Positions 47,501 through 57,457 of a DNA stretch of 64,000 nt are shown here, piece by piece (position 1 is the stretch's first letter; each line of letters begins with the position of its first letter). The translations under genes were made by a program, and so were the position numbers. The notes under the pieces were generated by a model that was not told where the DNA came from, made no database searches, and saw only the letters and a list, made by a program, of their open reading frames with translations. Source of the DNA: Trichosporon coremiiforme (Eukaryota > Basidiomycota > Tremellomycetes > Trichosporonales > Trichosporonaceae); contig BCJJ01000009.1 of assembly GCA_039545355.1 (NCBI GenBank), forward strand, positions 1,281,757 through 1,345,756, read 5' to 3'.

Positions 47501-50482
47501 ATGATCGCCTTCCTCTGCGGTATCGTCATCTTCTACATTATCGGTTTCGGCCAAGTGCTGTGTCCCGACATGGACAAGGCGTGGAACCAGACCGATCTCA
47601 GCAAGCATCAGGGCGACGACGACTACTACGCCGCGATTGCCGGCAAGGTGTACGACTTTACCAAGTTCTACAAGGGCCAACACTCGGACATGGACTTCAA
47701 GACGACATCGCAGATCATGCTCCAGTTCGCCGGCCAGGATCTCACGGGCTACTTCCCCCCGCCAATTAGTGTTGCGTGCGAGGGTCTTGCGAACAAGGAT
47801 TTCACGTTCCAGAAGGCCAACTTTACGCCCATCATGCCTCAGGCGATCCACACGTCGGGCGTGCTGCAGACGGACAACGACACGAAGCTCCACGACGAGA
47901 ACTGGTACTGGGACACGCTGCAGCCCAAGCTCAAAAAGTACTACAAGGGCTACTACGTCCATGACAAGAAGGACATTTCGCAGGGCGCCGCCGACGACTC
48001 GACCCGCTTCTGGGGCATTTACAAGAACAAAGTGTACGACATTTCCGATTATGTCGCGACCAACGACCTGTACGCGTCCGGATCCGGCTACGACGTCAAG
48101 TACGACTTCCTCAACACTGAGCTCGTGTCCATCTTCCAGACCAGCTCGGGACAGGACCTCACGAAGCAGATTGACGACCTGACCGAGTCGTGGAACTCGG
48201 ACACCACCAGCCTGACCTTCAACTGTTTGAACAACGCGTTTTACCTGGGAGATATCGACTTCCGTAAGACGGCCCGTTGCACCGTGCAAAACTACCTTCT
48301 GCTTTCGTTCTCGATCCTGCTCATGTCGACGATTCTCATCAAGTTCTTGGCCGCACTCCAGCTCGGCGGCAAGCGCCAGCCGGAACTGCTCGACAAGTTT
48401 GTCATCTGTCAGGTGCCCTGTTACACCGAGGGTGAGGAGTCGTTGAAGAAGACAATTGACTCGCTCGCGGTCCTCAACTATGACGACAAGCGCAAGCTCA
48501 TCTTCATCATTTGTGACGGTAACATTATCGGTAGCGGCAACAACCGCCCCACGCCCCGTATCGTGCTCGATCTGCTCGGTGTCGACCCCAAGCTCGACCC
48601 GGAGCCGCTCCTGTTCAAGTCGATCGGAGAGGGCAGCAAGCAGCTCAACTATGGCAAGATCTACTCGGGTCTCTACGAGACTGAGGGCCACGTCGTGCCT
48701 TACGTCGTTGTTGTCAAGGTCGGCAAGCCCACCGAGACGTCTCGCCCCGGAAACCGTGGAAAGCGTGACTCGCAGGTGCTGCTGATGCAGTACCTGAACC
48801 GTGTCCACTTTGACGCGCCCATGTGCCCACTCGAGCTCGAGATCTATCACCAGATGCGCAACGTCATTGGTATCGACCCTACATTTTACGAGTACATCTT
48901 CCAGGTCGACGCCGACACGACGGTGACGCCCGACTCGCTGAACCGCTTGATTTCCTGCACGGCCGACGACCAGAAGATCATTGGTATCTGTGGCGAGACC
49001 AAGGTCGCCAACGAGCGCGAGTCGTGGACGACCATGATCCAGGTGTACGAGTACTACATTTCGCACCACCTGACCAAGGCGTTCGAGTCGCTCTTCGGTT
49101 CCGTCACCTGTTTGCCTGGTTGTTTCTCCGTCTACCGTATCCGCACGGCGGACAAGGGCCGCCCCATCATTATCTCGTCGGTGGTTATTGACGAGTATGC
49201 CGAGCCCAACGTCGACACGCTGCACAAGAAGAACCTGTTCTCGCTCGGAGAGGACCGATACCTGACGACGCTCATGATGAAGCACTTCCCGACGTTCAAG
49301 ATGAAGTTTTCGCCCGACGCGATCGCGTACACTGTCGCGCCGAGCAGGTGGAACGTGCTGCTGTCGCAGCGTCGTCGTTGGATCAACTCGACCATCCACA
49401 ACCTCGCCGAACTGCTGTTCCTGCCCGAGATGTGCGGTTTTTGTCTGTTCTCGATGCGCTTCATGGTCTTTGTCGACCTGCTTGGTACCATCATTCTGCC
49501 CGCCACGTTCACGTACCTGGTCTACCTCATCATCATTTGTGCGACGCACAAGGCGGCCGTGCCGATTATTTCGATTGCGATGATTGCGGCCGTGTACGGT
49601 CTCCAGGCGATCATCTTCATCCTGAAGCGCGAGTTCATGCTCATCGGCTGGATGATCGTGTACATCATTGCGTTCCCGGTGTACTCGCTGTTCCTGCCCG
49701 TGTACTCGTTCTGGTCGATGGACGACTTCTCGTGGGGTAACACGCGCCGTGTTGTCGGCGAGGGCAAGGACAAGACGATCGTGTACGACGACGAGGAGCG
49801 CTTTGAGGAGTCCATGATCCCTTACCGCACCTTCAAGGAGTACGAGGCAAACGCGTGGGAGGCGGCGTCCCTGCCGTCCGACGATGAGCGGGACGAGAAG
49901 AGCGATGCCGGTTTCTCGCGTCGCACACGTCGTACCCGCAACACGGCCTCCAACCTTGCTCCGTCCATCCACTCGTCTGCACCCTCGTATGTCGGATCCC
50001 GCCAGCCCTCTCCCGCCCCCTACGGCGCGCAGCTCATGCCCATGGCCCCGATGAGCAACTGGGGCACCGAATCCCTCTACGGCGGCTACCCCCCGACGAT
50101 GCCGTACGCGCACAACCCCTTCGACTCGCCCGCCATGAGCGAGATGTCCCTCCGCACGCCGTCCATGTTCCAGAACTATGCGCCCTCCCCTCTGGCCGCG
50201 CCGAGGAACACGATGGCTCCCGGGTTCGACGCGCGCCAATCCTCCTTCTCCATGGGCGGATTCGGCGGCCAGCCGGCCCAGCTCACGCCCAACACGGACC
50301 CGAACCCGACCGACGAGACGGTGCTCTCCATGCTGAGGCAGTACCTCAACACGCAGGACCTGATGAGTGTGACGAAGCGCTCGGCCAGGGAGGCGCTGTA
50401 TGGCCTGTTCCCGAATGCGAAGCTGGAGAGCAGGGCGGGGTGGATCAATGAGAACATTGACAAGATTCTCAGCGAAGCGTGA
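44508..50482 (+). CDS. Class V chitin synthase with myosin motor-like domain
   Basis: Polymerises UDP-GlcNAc into chitin at the plasma membrane; the fused myosin-like head helps delivery to growth sites. Exons 44508-44890 and 44929-50482; 1978 aa, typical for the class. Order: myosin-like domain (residues 1 to about 780) with P-loop GLTASGKSTT near 130, directly after the only intron; a Gly-rich linker; two membrane segments; a cytochrome b5-like domain near 1025 (YYAAIAGKVYDFTKFYKG); the catalytic GT2 domain with DADTTVTPDS near 1452, EDRYLTTLMMKHFP near 1566 and QRRRW near 1608; a cluster of C-terminal membrane segments; then a DEK-C domain in the last 60 residues. The splice junction was set by the P-loop. 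Which of the class V/VII paralogues this is cannot be told here. The antisense long frames are shadows. Confidence 0.96.
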
Positions 50483-51316
50483 GCACCCCGTGCCGCAGGC
50501 GCGGGTGCGAGCGCGGAGCTGAGCGAGTGCTGCCAGCCCGAGGTAGTCGCCGAAGGCGAGAGCCGGGGGCGAACACCGAGAGCGAGCAGGTCGACACTCT
50601 ACTGGGCGTGCGATTTGAGCCCTAAGTCATGGGGAGCTCGGCGAGTGCACCCAGAGCGAGCACTGCACACCCCAGTGCGAGCCCACGAACATTGGCTTAA
50701 AGCCACATACAAGAACACGAGAGCGGCCCAGGCCGCCCTTGCGCATATACATTCCTTTTTTGTTGCATTTCCTGTCACGACCGCACTATAAGAAACAGCA
50801 TGTATTCATGGACACTGCGAGCACTGAGCGGGTGAAGTGAGCGTAGTCTGGCTTTGTGGAAAGGGGATGGTGAGAGGAGAGGTGAGAGTGGAGGCCGATC
50901 GTCGCGGTGATCAAGATGGGCCCGGGTCGGTCTTCAATGGAGTGATCAGTGCGTCGGCATATCGGCATTGCTCAGTACGTCTCCACTGCCTCATGGACTC
51001 GAGAGGGTGTCAGGCAGTCAGGTGTCAGCGGCACGGCTCGGCTTGCACCTTTGCATAACCATTGGCATCGGTATTGAACGGAGACGGGGGCCGGGCCGAG
51101 TCGATGATCACCGGTTGAGTGGAGGGGAGGTGGAGGGAGGCATAACGTCAGAGGCTTACAGTGCCAAGACATTTCCAGTGGAGAGTTCCGGCGGCAACGG
51201 CTTCCGGCCGGCTGCTCTTGTGGATATTGCCCGCAGACGGACTTCCTTGTGCAGCCATTGCCAACTTTCCATAGAAGGGCAAGGCACAGTACATAAGCCA
51301 CGACTCGAGGAGAACC
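50483..51316. other. Intergenic region downstream of chitin synthase
   Basis: The first 150 nt after the stop codon are rich in GAGCG/GCGAG words, degenerate relatives of the dispersed 12-mer. The rest should contain the chitin synthase 3' end and the DUF1275 promoter. No ORF or tRNA supported. Confidence 0.45.
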
Positions 51317-52425
51317 ATGGAGCGTACCTCCGTCATGAACACGACCACCAGCTATGGGGCAACCGACAATCCCCGTCGATCGAGCTCCACAAAGTCGTCC
51401 TCCAACGACGTCCTTCCCACCATCAACATCCCGCACACATCCAGCGCCGCGAATGGCACGGGCGGTAATGGCCACTCGAATGGAGATGGAGACGCGATCT
51501 CGAGAAAGAGGAGCCAGGCGATGAGAGAGTGGCTCGCCAAATCGGTCGAGAGCAAGGAGTGTAGTCTCATCAGTGTTGCGAATTGTTTCCTCACTGGGTT
51601 CACTTCCGCCGTCGCCTTCAGTGCTTGTTATATCTGGTGCGTGTTCCCTCTCTCTTCCTTCTATATCACTGCGACCGCCGAACATCAGCGCCCAGGAGTC
51701 CAGTTCACCACCATGGCCCCGGCTACACACACCCTCAGTCCCTCAGTCCCTCAGTCCCTCAGTCCCTCAGTCCCCGTCTCGCTCGCTCCGCTCGCTCGGC
51801 TGACAATAGGCCCGGCTTCCAAACCGGCAACGTCGCCCAACTCGCCATCTCCGTCGCGCGCGTCTTCGACCCGCCTCCCATCCGCACCAGTGGGTTCCAA
51901 AAGGGCGACCAGCAAGCCCTAGTGTCTCTGGTATGTTTCTGGCTCGGCGCGTCTCTCGGTCGTATCGGCGCTCGTCTGGGTCCCAAATCAAGACGCTGGA
52001 TCCTCCCCGCTACATTCGTCCAGGTCGTCCTCACCGTTATCGCTGCTGTCTTGGTAATCCCGGAACCGAATTATGGATCACGGCCGAATCCCTCTTGGGC
52101 CGATGCGAGGGGAATGTCCGCCCTCGGATGTCTGAGCGCGGGACTAGGGATCCAAGGGATCATCGGCAAGCGTGTGGGAAGCGAGATGAACACGACCGTC
52201 GTGCTTACGGCCACTTGGGTCGAGATCTTCAATGAGCCTGGGCTGTTTACGTTTGGGTTTGTGAAAAGTCGCGACGCGCGGATTGCGGGGGTGCTCATGA
52301 TCTTTGTTGGAGCGCTTATTGGGAGAGCGCTCTTGGGGGTTATTGGCAGCCAAGGGGCCTTGGGGGTGTTGGCGGGGATGAGGGCTCTCAGCGCTCTGGG
52401 GTGGGCCATGGTCCCGGCGATGTAG
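51317..52425 (+). CDS. DUF1275 (YoaK-like) membrane protein
   Basis: Exons 51317-51636 and 51810-52425; 311 aa. The first 70 residues are a Ser/Asn/Gly-rich disordered tail. The membrane part starts SLISVANCFLTGFTSAVAFSACYIW and continues FQTGNVAQLAISVARVF, the DUF1275 pattern with the conserved T-G-N after helix 1. About six helices follow: SLVCFWLGASLGRIGARL, FVQVVLTVIAAVLVIPE, SALGCLSAGLGIQGIIGKR, and two near the C-terminus. Such proteins occur in bacteria and fungi; no function is established that I know of. The splice junction falls at W-PG-FQTGN and is fixed by the conserved TGN. The intron (173 nt) contains a five-copy 8-mer repeat and a dispersed GAGCG motif. Confidence 0.85.
51734..51773 (+). 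repeat. Tandem 8-mer repeat CTCAGTCC, 5 copies
   Basis: Five perfect contiguous CTCAGTCC units inside the DUF1275 gene intron (51637-51809). Copy number could vary between strains. Confidence 0.95.
51782..51793 (-). repeat. Dispersed GAGCGSAGCGAG motif, copy 4
   Basis: Minus strand GAGCGGAGCGAG, inside the DUF1275 intron, just upstream of the GGCTGAC branch site. Confidence 0.6.
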
Positions 52426-52427
52426 GC

Positions 52428-52439
52428 GAGCGCAGCGAG
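52428..52439 (+). repeat. Dispersed GAGCGSAGCGAG motif, copy 5
   Basis: GAGCGCAGCGAG beginning 2 nt after the DUF1275 stop codon, continuing CGGGGAG. Confidence 0.6.
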
Positions 52440-52608
52440 CGGGGAGATGTTAGACTGTAGATGGGTGTAGAATACGTTGTGCATGGATACAAGATCGTCC
52501 TTCTATGTCTACTGACACTGACTCTCCTAACTGACAGCGCTACAGAGTATTCAGACTGCCCGGCTGCTCAAAACCAGCTGACTTCGCTGCCTTCGGCAGC
52601 TCGGCGGC

Positions 52609-54792
52609 TTAGTTGTGCATCTCCTGCGCCCCACTGTCCGCCGCCGGCGTCTTCTCCACCCTACACATACTCTCGAAACCCTCCGGCAGCGTCCACTGTC
52701 TAATCTCATCGGGACGGTGCGTCAACGTCATAAGCAGCCCGAGCTGCATGTGCCAGCTGATATGGCAGTGGAACGCCCACACGCCCGCGTTCCTCGTCGC
52801 CAGCCTCAGGACCGCATGCCCATAACTGGGAATCTGCAGCGTGTCCCTGCGCATGACACTTGTCGTGTTCAGAGTAGACGAGTCGCCGACGAAGTGCCCG
52901 TCACCAGAGGAGAGGACCCAGAACCGGTGACCGTGCATGTGGAACGGGTGGGAGCCGTCGTCGAGACTGTTGACAATCAAGTCCACAAATCCTGCTCCGT
53001 TCGCTGTGGAATTGGTATCGGCGCGTTTCGAAAGCCCCGGCCCCGGGGTGACGATGTTGACCTGGTCTCCCGCACCGTCCTGCGGCCCGACCTTTGACGC
53101 AAAGCTCGTGTCGTTGCGGATCTTGAATATGTCCGCGACGCCCGGTTCGGGCTCCCAGCTGCTGTCGTTGAAGAACATGTAGTGCCCGTTGTCGGCCGTG
53201 TACTGCATGTTGAACTGGACCGTGTACTGTTCCTCCCTCTGGCTCGGGGCATCGAGCCCATGTACAGGAGTCAGCTTCGTGCTGTCCGGGTTGAGGGCGG
53301 GGAGATCCCTAGCGCTTCCAGAGGAGGACTCGTCCTCGCCCCCCGTGGTCGAGTTGGGCAGGATACTAGCGTCAATGCCAGCGTATCGCAAAACGCCCAA
53401 GGTAGTTTCGGAAAAGTTCGGGCTGGTGTACCTTATCTCGCTTGTTTGGAGGTGGTTCCGGATCCAGTACGCTGCTGGTGCTTGGTCCAGCGTGATCAGC
53501 GCCGAGTACCGCTGTCCCACTGCCAACTCGACGCTGCTCGCGTTGAAGGGCTGGATCGCGACGCCGTCCGCCTCAACGACAGTCAGCGCGTGTCCGTCAA
53601 CGGAGAAGATGGTGTTCACGAAACTCCCCGCATTGACCAGGCGCAGGCGGTACGTCTTCCCACCCTCTAGAGTCATGTTGAAGTACGTTGTGTCCAGGTC
53701 GCCGCAGTAGTTCGATGCGTTGTAGTGCTTGCCTTGCGTGTAGCTCCGCGCAGCATGGCGTCCGACGTGGGGAGGGAGCGCGTGCAGCGATCGTTTCCTC
53801 TCGGGAATGACCAGGTCAGATTGCGGAATATACGCGCACTTGGCCTGCGAGACGCCGTTGATGCTTCCTCCGTCGGGGCTCGGCTCGTCGCCTGGCTGTC
53901 CGTCGATTCCAGTTCCGAGCGCGATGAAGCGCCAGCTCAGCGCCGGCGCAGCCGTGTTGTACATGTCGCTCAGCATCAGGGTCACCTCGTCGTCGTACTT
54001 GGCGTCGATGCCCGGTTCGTTTCCCTCGGGCTGGACGTCTCGTCGGCCGACGCTTGGGTTGCCCGTAGTCGAGGAGACGGCAGGGTTAGACGCCGGGTGG
54101 AAGACAATGGTACCGACGAGACCGTCGGTGTACTGTCCCGCCGAGTGGGCGTGGTACCAGCTCGTGCCCTGCTCGGCGACCCATTCGTACGTGAAGCTGC
54201 TCCCGGGCGGGATGCCGCACTGCGTGATGCCGTGCGTGCCGTCCATGAACCCGCGGCCGGGGAGCAGCTGCCCGTGCCAGTGGATAGATGTCGCGTTCGG
54301 GAGCGCGTTCTGCACGTGAATGCGGAGGAGGTCGCCCTCGTTCGCCTCGAGGATGGGGCCGGGAGAGATCTACCGTTAGCACACTGTCGTGCCAATCGAA
54401 CTCACCCCGTTGACAACGATCATCGGTTTGTTCATCCCGCCTGGCGCCGCAGACACAGCAGAGACAGTCCAGTTGAACTCTCTCGTCGTCGGCGCCGCTC
54501 CGACGGGGAACTGTCGTGACGATCCGAGCCATCGCGCCTGGTCGCCGAGGAGCTGTTCCCGCGAGATCTCCGTTGTTGTCGTTCCATTCGCCGACGTCTC
54601 GCCCGCACTGGCGTTTTCGCTCTTCTCAGGACTCTTGTGCTTCTTCGTGCCGACGCCTACGCCAACACCGACGCCGACGCCGATCGCGACGATTCCGCCC
54701 ACGATCCACTTCTTGAGGTGGTGGCTGCCGCCGGGCTTGCGGATTGCCTCCTGGGGTGACGTCTTCTCGACTGGCGCCGAGGCGTCGCTCAT
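52609..54792 (-). CDS. Membrane-anchored multicopper oxidase (laccase-like)
   Basis: Exons 54792-54406 and 54369-52609; 715 aa. A short cytosolic N-terminus is followed by a signal anchor near residues 26-48 (WIVGGIVAIGVGVGVGVGVG), so the enzyme domain is outside the cytosol. Four copper motifs are intact: HWHG near 155, WYHAHSAGQ near 195, HPFHMHGH near 604 and HCHISWHMQLGL near 660, supplying the ligands for the type 1 site and the trinuclear cluster. The residue ten after the type 1 Cys is Leu, as in many lower to medium potential laccases. Many N-x-S/T sites suit a glycosylated ectodomain. Substrate (phenols or ferrous iron) cannot be decided; I do not see a Fet3-style C-terminal anchor. 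The start is the first ATG, MSDASAPVEK. Confidence 0.9.
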
Positions 54793-55463
54793 GTTGTTTT
54801 GGTGGGAAGTGTGGTGCAACCTTTGCGAGAGGTGCTGGGGAAATTCACGAGGGACTTTGCGGCATTTCTCGCAATCAGATAACTTTGGACAAACTCGGCC
54901 GCTAGCGTGAGCTGCTGCTTGTCCTGCGCCGGTCTTGCCGAGCTGAGCGAGCTAGACCGGTGCGGCAAGCGGTCCTGTCAGGTCCTCATTCCGGCCAAGA
55001 CCGACGCACATGCGAACTAAAGCGCTTTGAACTCTACCTGGCATGTCTCTTCGGCCTTTCTGCTCGTGCTCCGAGTCAAGCTACCCTTTGCTCGCCCTTC
55101 TCGCTTGGCTCCACAGCCGTACGGATGATGGCCGCTCCACGCCAGCTCCGCGGCGCTCGGTCCTGTGTCGCGTGCGGCTCTGTGGCCGGCACGCTTGGCT
55201 TCGACCTCCCGTGCCAACAATAACCTTCGGTGTAAACGAACGTGCAGCTCGGCGCGCGAATCAGGAGCCGAGCTTTTGCGCTCTACCGATCACCGGCGTT
55301 ATCAGTGCCCTTGTGCCTGAGAGATAGCGTCACTTGATGTCCTGACTGGTGCAGAGAAGCGAGTTTGGTCGATTTTTTCGTTATGTCTTTTGAACGCCGG
55401 GTTGCGTCCCTCGCGTCCACTCGGAGCAGGGACCGAGATACCTCTCTGGGCGGGACGATATGG

Positions 55464-55554
55464 CACGTTTCCGACCGCAGTTCTATTCTGAGCTCCACTC
55501 CTCGCTCAACTCTGGTCCCATCCCACTGTTCCGCAATGTCGACCGCAGCACGTT
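55464..55554 (+). promoter_or_regulatory. Two CACGTT words upstream of the acid phosphatase gene
   Basis: CACGTT at 55464-55469 (context GCACGTTT) and at 55549-55554 (GCACGTTC), about 480 and 400 nt before the start. GCACGTTT is the weaker Pho4 site form known from yeast PHO5. Suggestive only. Confidence 0.3.
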
Positions 55555-55868
55555 CATCTTTCCTGCCCTCCTAGTCGTGCGCATCGCACCCCAGAGTATC
55601 CCAGTCTCCTGCTCCAGCCCTCCTTGCCCGCTCGTGCTCGCTTACCTCCCTCCCCTTGCTCTACATTCGCAAGCCCTTCATGCCCGCTTGGATCAATGCG
55701 AGCGTGCCGAGCACCAATAGCAGGCACGGCATTGCACATATCAGCGGAATGAGGACACAAGCGGCGACCAGGCGAACGCGCCGAGGTTCGCTCGATAGAT
55801 TGCCGTTTCCGTGCGACGTCAACCACGTCGCAAGAACGAGAGCTAAATGTAGCTCTTTAGCGCCAGAA

Positions 55869-55874
55869 TATAAA
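55869..55874 (+). promoter_or_regulatory. TATA box of the acid phosphatase-like gene
   Basis: TATAAA in the context GAATATAAAGTC, 78 nt before the start codon; one of few clear TATA boxes in the window and typical of strongly regulated genes. Confidence 0.55.
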
Positions 55875-55946
55875 GTCGTTGCTTGAAGAACGCTCCTGCA
55901 TCCCCAGCACCCAGCAAAAGGCGATATCCCCACTGACACAGCGAAG

Positions 55947-57378
55947 ATGCTCGCTCTCACGCTCGCCCTCATCCCCCTCATTGCGGCCAAGAAGGCGCAG
56001 ACCTTTGTCGCCCCCGGCAACGGCCCGTTGGAGCAGTCGAGCCACTACACCGGCGCCTCCAACGGCTCGCTCCCCCTCCAGGGCGTCGTCCCCGGCAAGG
56101 GTGAGTGACGAGTAGCTATATGCAGCGCTGACACCAGTCTATGACCGCTTCATCACGATCTGGCTCGAGAACACCGACTTTGACTCTGCCGGCTCGTCGC
56201 CGACGTTCCAGAAGCTCGCGAAGCAGGGCATCCTGCTCGAGCAGTACCACGCCGTGACACACCCGTCCGAGCCCAACTATGTCGCTGCGATGGCGGGCGA
56301 TTTCTTCGGCATGCACGACGACGACGACTACTTCCTCCCCTCTAACGTGTCGTCGCTCGTCGACCTGCTCGAGGAGCGCAACATTGCCTGGGCGTCGTAC
56401 CAGGAGAACATGCCCACGGACGCGTTCGACAAGGACTACACGCAGGACAACTATGTCAACGGCCAGGGCAACTACACCTACTACAAGCGCAAGCACAACC
56501 CGCACATTATCCTGAACACGGTGGCGGAGAACCCCGAGCGCGCGCTCCGCGTGCGCAACTTTAACGACTTTGCCGTCGACGTCAACGCCTCGGCCCTGCC
56601 GCAGCACGTCTGGATCACGCCCAACATGGTCAACGACGCCCACGACACGGACGTCAAGTACACCTCGGACTGGCTCGAGTACTGGCTCGTCCCCCTGCTC
56701 AAGAACCCCAACTTCAACGGCAACAAGACGCTGATCCAGCTCACCTTCGACGAGAATGAGAGCTACTCTATCCAGAACCGCATCTTCACCGTGCTCCTCG
56801 GCAACGCCGTGCCCGAGAACCTCCGCGGATCCAACGACTCGACCTTCTACACCCACTACTCGCACCTGTCCTCGATCCAGAACAACTGGGACCTCCCCTC
56901 GCTCGGCCGCCAGGACGCCAACAAAACCCTCGCAAACGTCTTTGACTTCCAGGCCAAGACTACCAACTACTCCAACTACGCCCCCAAGCCCGAGGAGATC
57001 CCCCAGCTCAACCTCACTGGCATCTACCCCGGCGCTTGCAACCCTGACATGTGGACTCCCATCCTCGCCCCCAACGTCAACGGCTCTGGCGCTGGTAACG
57101 GCACCGTCTTCTACAACACCTCGGCCACCAACCTCGACCTCACCTCCGCTGAGGCCGTCAACCTGACCGCCACGGGCGCCATCAACCCCCTCAACATCAA
57201 CCCCAACTTCACCTACAACCCCCTCCAGATCGTCAACCAGTCGACTGTCGCCAACGCCTCCTCTGCGTCGTCGTCCTCTGACGCCAAGTCCAAGTCCAAG
57301 GAGCACTCCTCCGCCTCCCAGGCTGGCGTCTTCACTAGTGTCGTCGTCGCCGCCGCCGCCCTCGCGGTCCTGGCTTAA
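55947..57378 (+). CDS. Secreted, probably GPI-anchored acid phosphatase (phosphoesterase family)
   Basis: Exons 55947-56100 and 56138-57378; 464 aa. A signal peptide (MLALTLALIPLIAA) starts the protein. The catalytic domain matches the phosphoesterase family PF04185 that includes fungal acid phosphatases: FITIWLENTDF near residue 55, HPSEPNYVAAMAGDFFGMHDDDDY, and a C-terminal metal block TFDENESY. Over a dozen N-x-S/T sites suggest heavy glycosylation. The last 45 residues are Ser/Lys-rich and end in a hydrophobic tail (VFTSVVVAAAALAVLA) after a small-residue stretch, the layout of a GPI signal. It probably releases phosphate outside the cell. A TATA box and two CACGTT words lie upstream. It is convergent with SCC2 and only 79 nt separate the stop codons. 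Confidence 0.9.
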
Positions 57379-57457
57379 GGTTGTTATACGTTGATTTAGA
57401 ATAGTGTACATGATGCATGATGATGGTTGAATGCTAATAATGCGCTGGAATCTACTG

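Larger units (their letters stand above)
54793..55946. other. 1.15 kb divergent promoter region
   Basis: Between the multicopper oxidase and the acid phosphatase-like gene. It contains a TATAAA at 55869-55874 and two CACGTT words described separately. No coding frame is supported. Confidence 0.5.

Noticed and set aside
47201..50239. 1012-aa open frame antisense to the chitin synthase
   Set aside because: Codon-bias shadow of a strongly biased, highly conserved gene; no domain and His/Arg/Val-rich composition.
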